The translations under genes and the position numbers were made by a program. From Brevibacillus sp. DP1.3A (GTDB lineage Bacteria; Bacillota; Bacilli; Brevibacillales; Brevibacillaceae), in assembly GCF_013284245.2 (NCBI RefSeq), contig NZ_CP085876.1, positions 879,001 through 943,000 on the forward strand: 64,000 bases of DNA. Direction: 5' to 3'. Below the pieces are notes generated by a model that saw only the letters and a program-made list of their open reading frames with translations, made no database searches and was not told the DNA's origin. Each line of letters starts with the position of its first letter. Within the stretch, counting starts at the first letter, position 1. Below are positions 45,701-55,800 of this stretch, in pieces.

Positions 45701-46868
45701 CCCTGTACAGCTCGTTAAGCCGCATCAGCCAAGATCATTACCTGTCATGGATGTAAGCAGTCTCTCCGCGGATGAAAGAGAAAAGCAGGTCCAGCATTCT
45801 ATTCAACGGAGTGCTGATCGCGTATTTGACTTGAGTCAAGGACCGTTGATTGAAGCCGAGCTGATTAAGCAGGATGAATCGGAGTATGTTCTTCTTTGTA
45901 CCGTACATCATATTGTTTTCGATGGCTGGTCAGAGGATATCTTGTTGGACGAGTGGATGGCATTTTATGAAGAAGCAGTCAGCGGAACGCCTGCCGATCT
46001 GCCACCGTTATCCATTCAATACGGGGACTTTGCTGTGTGGCAAAGACAATGGCTATCGGATGAGACGATGAAAGAGCAAGTGGCGTATTGGGAAAATGAA
46101 CTTGCAGACGAGCTTACGGTGCTTCAGTTGCCATTCGACCGTCCACGGCCAGCGATTCAAACGTATGCAGGGGACATGCAGCATATCGATTTGGCACCTG
46201 CATTATTAAAAAAGCTAAAAGCTTTTAGCAAACAAGAGGGTGCTTCCTTGTTCATGACATTACTGGCTGCCTATCAGGGCTTTCTCTCTCGCTATACCGG
46301 ACAAACAGACATTTTAGTAGGAAGCCCGGTTGCGAATCGCACGCGAAAAGAAATGGAAGGGTTAATCGGGTGCTTTGTAAACACGCTGGTTTACAGAGTG
46401 AACGTCGAAGACAATCCAAGCTTTAGGCAATTGGTCGCCCAAGTCAAAGAAAAAACGTTGCGCGGGCAAGAAAATCAGGATGTGCCCTTTGAAAAAATAG
46501 TAGAGGCTCGCAAGCCAGAGCGAAATGCAAGCTACTCCCCTGTCTTCCAAACGATTTTTACGATGCAGACTCACCTGAGAAACGTAAAGCAATGGCCAAA
46601 TCGAAAAATTGAGCCAGTGAAAAGCACCATCAAGGTAGCTAAATTTGATTTGTCGATTTCAATAGAAGTCAATTCAGAGCATTCGTTGACGATTTCATTT
46701 GGCTACAACACAGACCTATTTAATCCGTCCAGTATAGAACGAATGATCGGACATTTTGTGAATTGGCTCGAGCAAGTGATGGCATATCCTGAGGAGTCAA
46801 TAGAAGGCTTGCGACTGATTTCAGAAGAGGAAGAAAAACAACTGCTGGAAATGTGGAGTAATCATTAG
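39753..46868 (+). CDS. NRPS 1: half C - A - T - C - A - T - C
   Basis: 2371 residues, first subunit of the peptide synthetase. The ATG at 39753 lies 6 bases after GGGAGG. Residues 1-225 match only the C-terminal lobe of a condensation domain; the lobe with HHxxxDG is absent. Then A1 (about 240-730; code read by eye as DAWEIVTVEK), carrier T1 (Ser787 in GGHSLL), C2 (HHLIHDG, 979-985), A2 (about 1290-1790; DVTHYTLIEK), T2 (Ser1860), and C3 (HHIVFDG, 2052-2058). Both codes are unlike those I know; A1 keeps the Glu278 seen in diaminobutyrate and ornithine codes and A2 the His278 of serine codes. C3 ends the protein, so its partner A domain is on the next gene. No epimerase is present. The amino-terminal half C suggests that this is the loading end. 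Confidence 0.93.
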   Translation: MTMEDQVNHWLSELAGEAPLLQLPFDVPRHKNARYVEETQLIDLSKTIGEKASLLCEQEETDMFTLFLAAYHSYLYRYTGQNDIRIGAIAGGSSAFFASRVIVGGTKNFKQLLNEVRENGIEEKLANSSETTKLFHTFLRARKAGDEDNRLFVDSQIENVELRVDVEEAEGMRITFTYNSFLFTQQTIRRMIENFHNWIEQVITNVDTPIDLLRLISKNQERELVDEWCRKDEPTNVPGTILAAFDFQANRNPDAIALVFKQEKMTYRELDLRSNQLANYLRKIGVTSEVLVGICQERSIEMIVSILGVLKAGGAYVPIDPAYPVQRLHYILEDAALQVVIADEASATKVPDGIKVVKLLDYCKILSNESTEPPAMEVNGHNLAYVIYTSGSTGNPKGVMIEHHSVMNFLQTLESRSPLLQTDRLLQKTSVSFDASVWELFWWMLKGASLYILPNSDEKDPALLVKAVEMHKITHLEFVPTMLKAVLDCIENYGSSSALSSLKYITVGGEVLPPHVVTKSIDRLTIPHGTSLYNTYGPTETTVEVASFKCHPDETHTQIPIGKPNANTQLYVLNEHLQIQPVGVAGELYVGGSGVARGYLNRPELTKERFISNPYCAGSDSRLYRTGDLVRYLADGNLEYIGRNDNQVKVRGYRIELEEIEVTLGNHSTVEQAIIVAKKDAYENNKLIAYVIGSGTVTEWRDYLKAQLPEFMVPAYFVKMDVFPLTPSGKIDRKSLPEVGNSRPHVSTEYVKPDTEWEMKLLDIWKDLFGYDEIGVEDNFFELGGHSLLGTQVIARIRALFKKEIPLSALFTYPTIRSIVPIVTAADEVNAVDALPAIKRVSRDRELPLSYSQERVWFLEQLSANNSAYIFQATMKVRGMLELPILNKCFTEIVRRHEIFRTVFHEKNGQPYQVIYEPFDVELPVMDVSHLPESDRAAEVHRLIQMEIKNPIDIAQLPLARWIVYKISELESVILFVEHHLIHDGWSFRKFLKELFTLYSAYLENKPSPLAELPIQFADYCVWQNELFKRGKENKQLTYWKNLLQGANGVLELPTDRPRPVNQTFHGNMFTQLIPEELYLQLRDYCMKTNTTLFMVMMAAFQTLLHRYSNQEDIIVGSGVANRRWKDTEELIGMFVNNIVIRQQFTDNMTFQDVLQDVKMSALEAYENQEIPFDQVVDALKLKRDQSRNPLFQVMFSFQDAKVTHLPVSNLNIQLTEGISNGSAKFDINVVVTNHEELASSLLTKDEYGSISLDWEYNTDLYDESTMRRMFAHYIELLKSVLTHSDRTLHSMPMLNASEQNQILQEWNDTEVAFEDQKTLHQIFEEQAARTPERMAVVFGNEQWTYRQINNRANFLASKLRNMGVKPDTLVGLMSERSPDMMIGILAILKAGGAYMPMDTVAPKERLSYILRDSDTKVVVMQEKFRTAIGFNGPVLLFEENRPDQDVECDNLESVAHSKNLAYVIYTSGSTGAPKGVMIEHCSVVNRMNWMVHRYPMGEYDTIMQKTPYCFDVSVTELVLWFFTGSKLCFLAPHAEKDPELIIKTVAQYQVTYIHFVPSMLSIFLDHLENVDCAEEIKTLQRVYTTGEALSTDQVQRFHQLIGQRNHTTLINLYGPTETTIEVTYYDCHADSKVIPIGKPMDNIQAYILNKEGDLQPIGVMGELVIGGIGLAREYIGKPELTAERFVPNPFGNLSERLYKTGDYARWMPDGNIEYIGRMDNQVKIRGYRIELGEIEAVMRKQQGAGEVAIIAHEYEPGDKRLIAYYSGASEVETLKSHLQKQLPPYMIPSYFVRVGEMPLTSSGKLDRKALPLPEIHIVSHHYTAPRNSTEELLALIWSKILRVNQIGVFDSFFELGGHSLLATQVVSRIREVFGQHLPLRAIFDCPTIEGLAKRLTELRQGEKMVQLPALLQVDRTEPIPLSFAQHRLWFFDQLEPGSNVYNIPYVWRLSGSWDVAGLETGFNQLIERHEMLRSVFAKQNGVPVQLVKPHQPRSLPVMDVSSLSADEREKQVQHSIQRSADRVFDLSQGPLIEAELIKQDESEYVLLCTVHHIVFDGWSEDILLDEWMAFYEEAVSGTPADLPPLSIQYGDFAVWQRQWLSDETMKEQVAYWENELADELTVLQLPFDRPRPAIQTYAGDMQHIDLAPALLKKLKAFSKQEGASLFMTLLAAYQGFLSRYTGQTDILVGSPVANRTRKEMEGLIGCFVNTLVYRVNVEDNPSFRQLVAQVKEKTLRGQENQDVPFEKIVEARKPERNASYSPVFQTIFTMQTHLRNVKQWPNRKIEPVKSTIKVAKFDLSISIEVNSEHSLTISFGYNTDLFNPSSIERMIGHFVNWLEQVMAYPEESIEGLRLISEEEEKQLLEMWSNH

Positions 46869-46878
46869 GAGGTGCTGT

Positions 46879-49800
46879 ATGCAAGATTCCATTACCGCAT
46901 TATTTGAAGAACAAGTGGAACTTCATCCTGATGCCATTGCATTGGTATACAAAGATGCAAGCCTTACCTACAAGGAGCTTAACAGCAGAGCGAATCGATT
47001 GGCGCATTATTTAAAATCGTGCGGGGTTGGAGCAGAGAGTCGAGTTGGCTTGTACATGGATCGCTCGTTTGAAATGATCATCAGTATGGTCGCTATTTTA
47101 AAGGCAGGCGGGGCCTATGTCCCGCTTGACCCTGCCTACCCTGAGCAACGATTGCTCTATATGCTGCAAGATGCAAGCATTTCGATTGTGCTGACACAAG
47201 AAAGCTTGGTGCCCAGACTGCCGGACGGATTGAAAATCGTTTGTCCCGATCTAGACGCTAGCAAGATCAACAAGGAATCAGATGCAAATCTAGGCGAGAG
47301 TACGACTTCGGAAAGCCTAGCCTATTTGATGTATACGTCCGGTTCGACAGGAAATCCCAAAGGGGTACTTATCCCTCAACGAGGGGTGATTCGACTTACG
47401 AAGCACGCCTCATATGTATCACTCACACCGGATGAAACCATGCTGCAACTCGCTTCAATCTCATTTGATGCGGCGACCTTCGAAATATGGGGGAGCTTGC
47501 TAAATGGCGCGAAATTGGTGATTTATCCATTTCACGGTCTGTCTCTAGACGAACTGGGTCAAGTGCTGCTTGAAGAAGAAATCAGTACGTTATGGCTAAC
47601 CGCAGGCGTCTTTCATCAAATGATTGATTACCGGATCGAAGACTTAAGAGGAGTGCGTCAATTGTTGACGGGCGGCGACATTGTGTCCGCCAAGCATGCG
47701 CAACGCGCCTTAGACATGTTACCAGATACACTGGTGATTAATGGGTATGGCCCGACAGAAAACACGACATTTACTTGCTTTTATCACATAAAACAGAAGA
47801 GCGAGATTCAACATTCTGTTCCGATCGGTCGACCCATCAATGATACGGAGGTCTTTATCCTTAACGATAAGCAAAAGCTCGTTCCTGTTGGTCTTGTGGG
47901 CGAATTATATGTGGGGGGAAAGGGACTAGCTTTCGGATACTGGAATCGACCGGAGTTGAATCAAGAGAAATTTATTCCGCATCCCTTTCAGACAGACTCT
48001 GAAGCGAGATTGTACAGAACAGGCGATTTGGTGAAATTTGTGCCGGGGCGAGGAATCGAATTTATCGGGCGAAAAGATAATCAAGTGAAAATAAGAGGGA
48101 ACCGGATCGAGCTCGGTGAGATCGTAGCTATTCTCAACCAGCATGAGAGTGTAAGAGAAGCCATCGTCCTTGTACATGAATATGGAGCCGATGATAAACG
48201 CCTGATCGCTTATATCGCGGGAGACGGAGATGTCGATGAATGGAAACAGTATGCGAGTGAACAATTGCCGCCTTTCATGGTCCCTTCCTATTTTGTGAAA
48301 ATGGACGTTTTCCCGCTCACAGCGAACGGGAAGGTAGACCGTCAAGCATTGCCGCTGCCAGAAATGCGCACGATGAAGGATGAATTTGTCGCACCACGTA
48401 CGGATACAGAGAATCGGATCGCAGAGATTTGGCATGAAATTTTAAAGGTGGAGCGTCTTAGCATCCATGACTCCTTCTTCGATTTGGGCGGACACTCGCT
48501 GCTTGCGACGCAGGTCATATCCCGCTTGCAGGATGCCTTTCATCTGTCTATCCCGTTGCGCATCCTGTTTGAATGCCCGACGATCGCAAGCCTAGATGTC
48601 AAAATCATGGAGCTGGGCCGGGATGGAAAAAGAGAACGGACACCAGCTATTGCGAGAGTCTCTCATCGAGATAAGCTGCCGTTATCGCATGCTCAGCAGC
48701 GTCTATGGTTTTTACATCAACTGGAACCGGAGAGTACGGCCTATAACGTTCCTCACATGTGGCGTTTAACAGGGCAGTGGAATGTGCGTGCACTGGAAAC
48801 GGGCTGGAATGCACTCCTTCAACGCCATGACATCTTGCGCACTGTGTTTTCGAATGAAGGGGGTCAACCTTTCCAGGTCATTGAACCCTATGTGTATCAA
48901 ACGTTACCAGTGATCGATCTACGCGATCGACCTGCTGCCGAAAAAGAAGAGCAAATCCACGACTATATCGAACAGGAAGCAGACAAAAGGTTTGATCTAC
49001 AGCGAGGACCTTTGATTCAAGTCAAATTCATCGTCGTTGAAGATGATCAGTTCCTTTTGCTGTGCACGATGCATCACGTCATTACGGATGGCTGGTCTGA
49101 AGATATCTTATTGGAAGAATGGCTGTCCTTTTACGAGGAAGTAGAGAGTGGAACTCGTGCGGAGCTGCCAGATTTGCCGATTCAATACGCTGATTTCGCC
49201 GTATGGCAGCGCGAATGGCTGACGGATGAGGTGATGGGCCAACAACTCGATTATTGGAAAGCGGAGTTGTCCGGAGAGCTTCCTGTCTTGCAATTGCCGA
49301 TCGATCGACCAAGACCAAGCATTCAAACCTATGCCGGAAGTATGCATAAAATTGTACTGGCATCCGAATTGCTTGAGAAGCTGAAAGCGTTCAGCCGACA
49401 AGAGAATACCACCTTATTTATGACTCTGCTGGCTGCTTACCAAGGCTTTTTATCCAGATATACCGGACAAAACGATATTTTAGTAGGCAGCCCCATAGCG
49501 AACCGTAATGTAAAGGAAATCGAAGGTTTGATTGGCTTTTTCGTCAATACGCTCGTCTATCGGGCGAATCTTCAAGATAACCCAACGTTCAAGCAATTGC
49601 TTGCCCAAGTAAAAGAAAAAGCTCTTCAGGCACAGGAGTACCAAGATGTTCCGTTTGAAAAAATCGTCGAGATGTTGCAAGTGGAACGCAATACGAGCTA
49701 CTCCCCGGTATTTCAGACGGTGTTCACATGGGCTGAAATGGAAGCGGATGTCTATCGCACGTCCAGTGGACAATTAGAGAAAATGCCAGTTCAGATCAAT

Positions 49801-52800
49801 GTGGCAAAATTTGATCTTCAGTTATCCACGGGTGAGTCTGAAGACGGTCTCGTGTTGAACATGATCTACAACACGGATTTATTTGATCCATCCACCATTG
49901 AAAAAATGACAGACCGCTTCGCGCATTGGTTACAAGAACTTGTAAACGCACCGGATATACCGATTGCTTTGCTGGAATTGTTGACCGAGGAAGAACGTCA
50001 CAAACTCTTACTCGAATGGAATCACACTGGTAGTGACTTTGGAAAAAATGAGGGGGCTACAGTCTCCAAGCAAGATTCCATCGCCACATTATTTGAAGAA
50101 CAAGTGGAGCTTCATCCTGACGCCACTGCTTTAGTATACAAAGGCACTAGCCTGTCCTATAGAGAGCTTAATAGCAGAGCAAATCAATTGGCGCATTATT
50201 TAAAAGCGTGCGGGGTTGGAGCAGATAGCAGAGTAGGCTTGTACATGGATCGCTCGTTTGAAATGATCATCAGTATGGTCGCAATTTTAAAGGCAGGCGG
50301 TGCCTATGTTCCGCTTGACCCTGCCTACCCTGAGCAACGATTGCTTTATATGCTGCAAGATGCAAGCATTACGACTGTACTGACACAAGAAAGCTTGGTG
50401 TCCAGACTGCCGGACGGATTGAAAATCGTTTGTCCTGATCTGGACGCTAGCGAGATCAACAAGGAATCAGATGCAAATCTAGGCGAGAGTACGACTTCGG
50501 AAAGCCTAGCCTATTTGATGTATACGTCCGGTTCGACAGGAAATCCGAAAGGGGTACTCATTCCTCATCGAGGGGTAATCCGACTTACGAAGCACGCCTC
50601 ATATGTATCACTCACACCGGATGAAACCATGCTGCAACTCGCGTCAATTTCATTTGATGCGGCGACCTTTGAAATATGGGGGAGCTTGCTAAATGGCGCG
50701 AAATTGGTGATTTATCCATTTCATGGTCTGTCTCTTGAAGAGTTGGGACAGGTGTTACGTGACGAAAAAATTAGTACGTTATGGCTAACCGCAGGCGTTT
50801 TTCATCAAATGATCGATTACCGGATTGAAGATTTAAAAGGGGTGCGTCAATTGTTAGCTGGCGGCGACATTGTGTCCGCCAAGCATGCGCAACGTGCCTT
50901 GGATATGTTGCCAGATACATTGGTGATTAACGGGTATGGCCCGACAGAAAACACGACATTTACTTGCTATTATCCTATAAAAAATAAGAGCGCAATCCAG
51001 CACACCATTCCGATCGGTCGACCGATCGATGATACAGAGGTGTATATCTTAAGCGAAATGTTAAAGGTAGTTCCTGACGGTCTCGTGGGGGAATTGTTCG
51101 TGGGAGGCAAGGGACTAGCTTTCGGATATTGGAACCGACCGGAGATGAACCAAGAGAAATTTATTCCGCACCCGTTTCATTCAGACCCTGAAGCGAGATT
51201 ATACAGGACGGGCGATCTGGTGAAATATGTGTCGGGGCGAGGAATCGAATTTATCGGGCGAAAAGATAATCAAGTAAAAATAAGAGGGAACCGAATCGAG
51301 CTCGGTGAGATTGTAGCTGTCCTCAGCCAGCATGAGAGCGTAAGAGACGCCGTCGTCCTTGTACATGAATATGGAGCGGATGATAAACGTCTGATTGCTT
51401 ATATCGCGGGAGACGGGGATGTCGATGAATGGAGACGGTATGCGAGTGAACAATTGCCGTCTTTCATGGTCCCTTCCTATTTTGTGAAAATGGACGTTTT
51501 CCCACTGACAGCTAACGGGAAGGTGGACCGTCAAGCATTGCCGCTACCAGAAATGCGCACGATGAAGGATGAATTTGTCGCACCACGCACGGATACAGAG
51601 AATAGGATCGCATCGATTTGGAGGGAAGTTTTAAAAACGGAAACGGAACGATTGAGTATCCACGATTCCTTTTTCGATTTGGGCGGACACTCGTTGCTTG
51701 CGACGCAGGTCATTTCCCGCTTGCAGGAAGCCTTCCAATTGTCTATCCCGTTGCGCATCCTGTTTGAATGCCCGACGATCGCAAGCCTAGATGCCAAAAT
51801 CATGGAGCTGGGCCGGGATGGAAAAAGAGAACGGACACCAGCTATTGCGAAGGCCTCGCATCTAGAAAAGCTGCCGTTATCGCATGCCCAGCAGCGTCTA
51901 TGGTTTTTACATCAATTGGAGCCAGAGAGTACGGCGTACAACGTTCCTCACATGTGGCGCTTAACAGGGCAGTGGAATGTGCAGGCGCTGGAAACGGGAT
52001 GGAATGCGCTCCTTCAACGCCATGACATCTTGCGCACTGTGTTTCTGAATGAAGGGGGTCAACCTTTCCAGGTCATTGAACCCCATGTGTATCGAATATT
52101 GCCAGTGATTGATCTACGCGATCGATCTGCCGCCGAAAAAGAAGAGCAAATCCACGATACTATCATGCAGGAAGCAGACAAAAGGTTTGATCTACAGCGA
52201 GGACCTTTGATTCAAGCCAAATTAATCGTTGTCGAGGCGGATCAGTTCCTTTTGCTGTGCACCATACATCATGTCATTACGGATGGCTGGTCAGAGGATA
52301 TCTTATCGGAAGAATGGTTGGCCTTTTACGAGGAAGTAGAGAGCGGGGCACGTGCGGAGCTGGCAGAATTGCCGATTCAATACGCTGATTTCTCGGTATG
52401 GCAGCGCGAATGGCTGACGGATGAAGTGATGGGCCAACAACTGGACTATTGGAAAGCCGAGTTGTCCGGGGAGCTTCCTGTCTTGCAATTACCAATCGAT
52501 CGACCAAGACCAAGCATTCAAACCTATGCCGGAAATATGCATAAGATGGTGCTGGCAACTGAACTGCTTGAGAAGCTGAAAGCACTCAGTCGGCAAGAGA
52601 ATACGACCTTATTTATGACTCTGCTGGCCGCTTACCAAGGCTTTTTATCCAGATATACCGGACAGACCGATATTTTGGTGGGCAGCCCCATAGCGAATCG
52701 AAACGTAAAGGAAATCGAAGGATTGATTGGCTTTTTCGTAAATACGCTCGTCTACCGGGCGAACCTCCAAGACAATCCAACGTTCAAGCAATTGCTTGCC

Positions 52801-55800
52801 CAAGTAAAAGAAAAAGCTCTACAGGCACAGGAGTACCAGGATGTCCCGTTTGGAAAAATCGTAGAAATGCTGCAACTGGAACGCAATACGAGCTACTCCC
52901 CGGTATTTCAGACGGTGTTCACATGGGCAGAAATGAAAGCGGAAGTCTATCAATCGTCCAGTGGGCAATTAGAAAAAATGCCGGTTCAGATCAATGTGGC
53001 GAAATTTGATCTTCAGTTATCCATGGGTGAGTCTGAGGACGGTCTCGTAATGAACATGATCTACAACACGGATCTATTTGATCCATCCACGATTGAAAAA
53101 ATGACAGACCACTTCGCGAATTGGTTGCAAGAGCTGGTGAACGCACCGGACGTGCCGATGGCCTTGTTAGAATTGTTGAGCGAGAAAGAACGTCACAAAA
53201 TCCTCGTGGAGTGGAATGATACAGCAGTCGCCATTCCGGAGAATACATGCCTGCATGATTTGTTCATCGAACAAGCAAAAAAGACACCAGAACTCATAGC
53301 AGCTGAATATGGTAGTGAAAAAATGACCTATCAAGAACTGGATAGACGTTCTAACCAGTTGGCGCACTACCTGATTATGCTGGGGGTTGGACCCAATACG
53401 CCTGTCGGGATATGTATGAATCGCTCCATAGAGCTTGTCATATCGATTCTCGGCATCGTAAAGGCTGGCGGAGCATTTCTCCCCTTGGATACTGAAATGC
53501 CGCAAGCAAGGATGGCGAAACTGTTGGAAAGCTCCAAAACCAACATTTGTATATCTGAGCCGGAGTTCATGAACCTGTTTGGACAAGCCACTCATGTTAG
53601 ATGTATAGATTCCCAAGCGGAAAGGGAAAAAATAGCGAGCATGCCGGAGGGATTGCCGGAGCAAACCGTAAAACCGACAGATTTGGTCTCGATTTATTAC
53701 ACGTCAGGATCGACGGGAAATCCGAAAGGCGTTGAAAACCACCATTATGGTTGGGTAAATCGCATGCTATGGATGCAGCGACAACATGGCTTGGAGCAGG
53801 GCGAGTCAGTTCTGCAAAAAACTACCTTAACATTTGATGATGCAGCTGTTGAGTTTTTTTGGCCATTGTCTGTAGGGGGACGGATATCACTCTTGGAACC
53901 ATGGCTGCATCGGGACCCTGAGGCGATTATCCAGGCTGCCATTCACTATCAGGTGGCGTGCATTCAATTTGTACCGAGCATGCTCAATATGTTTGTGGAC
54001 ACCCTTACTTCAGAGGACGCACCCAAATTGCACAAATTAAAAAATGTCATCTCCAGTGGTGAGGCGTTATTACCCGAAACAGTAGGCAAGTTCTTTAAAA
54101 AGCTAAATGCCAAACTCCATAATACGTGGGGGGCCACAGAAGTATCGATCGACTCCACCATTTACACATGCTCGCCAATGGACGTGCTGGAAAAGGATTG
54201 TGTGAGTGTAGGCAAGCCGATTGATAACAACAGAGTCTATGTTCTTGACCAAAATAGGAAGGCTGTCCCAATTGGCGTCATTGGCGACCTTTATATCGGG
54301 GGCCTTGGATTGGCCAGAGGCTATCTGCATAATAGCGAGAAAACCCAAGAAGTATTTATGGAGAATCCGTTTGTACCAGGAGAAAGAATATATCGAACGG
54401 GAGACAAGGGGTACTTCCTGCCTTCGGGCAACATTAAATTCGTAGGCAGACAAGATAATCAAATCAAGATTAGGGGCATGCGGGTGGAATTGGGTGATAT
54501 TGAATCCACATTAAGTAGGCATCCGTCTGTTCGTGAAGTAGCCGTTATTTCTGTTAAAAACGACAGGTCAGCTACCGAATTGGCTGCTTATATCGTAGGG
54601 GACGGGGATGTAAACGAATGGCGGGCATTCCTGAAGGAGCATTTGCCTGCTTATATGATTCCAACTTATTTCATGAAGTTGGACAGCATTCCTAAAACTA
54701 CGAGTGGAAAAATTGACCGAAATAGACTGGAATTACCATATGTGAAACCAAGCGATTTCTCGATCATCGAGCCGCGCACGATACCTGAGGAGCTTATACA
54801 CTCCATCTGGTGCGATATAGTGCAGGTGGATCAGATTTCGATCAAGGACTCATTCTTTGATAGGGGTGGACATTCCTTATTGGCTACGCAAGTCATTTCC
54901 CGCATGCGAACCGTTTTTGGGATGGACATACCTTTGCGCACGATATTTGAGTTTCCAACCATTGAAGCGATTGCCGCTCGTATATCTGAGATCAAGCAAG
55001 GTAGTGAAACGAGTACCCGCATTCATGAAGTATCGCGAGTAGAAAATCAGACAGATGTCTCCTTATTCGAAGTATCGCACGGGCAAAGAAGACAATGGTT
55101 CCATGCAAAATTCAGTGACCAAGAAGCAGTAGGAGGAGTTTACCTCTTTGAAGTAGCTGGTCCCGTTGACAGTCATTCTATGTACAGGTCTATGGGCCTC
55201 ATGTTTGAACGTCACAGAATCATGCGCACGACGATTATAGAAAACGAAGGGCAATTGTATCAAAAAGTGCATGACGACCTTGAGGTGGAAAATGCGTTTA
55301 TAGATTTGTCTTCCTTATCTGTGACGGAAGGCGAGCAGCGCATCAAAATGGATTTACAAGCTGCTCTGTACAAGCCATTTGATTTTTCGCGAGAGTCTTT
55401 CTTCCGGATGACTTTGTACCGAGTCACACCAACGAAGCATTTCCTCATCTTGAGTGCTCATCATATTGGATTTGATGGCTGGTCCTTAGATGTGTTTATG
55501 AATGATCTGAGGGGCATTTATCAACAAGTAAAGAGTGATGTGCAACAGGAGTTTTCCAAACCATTGGATTATATGGATTACACCTTGTGGCAGCAAGCAC
55601 GATTGCAAAATGGAGAACTGAACCGCCAACGGGACTATTGGTTAAAACAGCTGCAACAAAATGTAGAGGCACCGTTCATACCGCGAGAGACACATTCGTT
55701 CACTCACGGCAATCGAATTTCAAACGTAGCATCGCTCCCAATCGAGCAAGTGACGGGACAATCGCTTTTAGAATTGACTCGAATGGCTGGTGGTACTGTC

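Noticed and set aside
46860..46885. Frameshift between the two NRPS genes
   Set aside because: A good ribosome site and ATG are present and several linker codons found at the paralogous junction are absent, so one base change would not restore a single natural gene.
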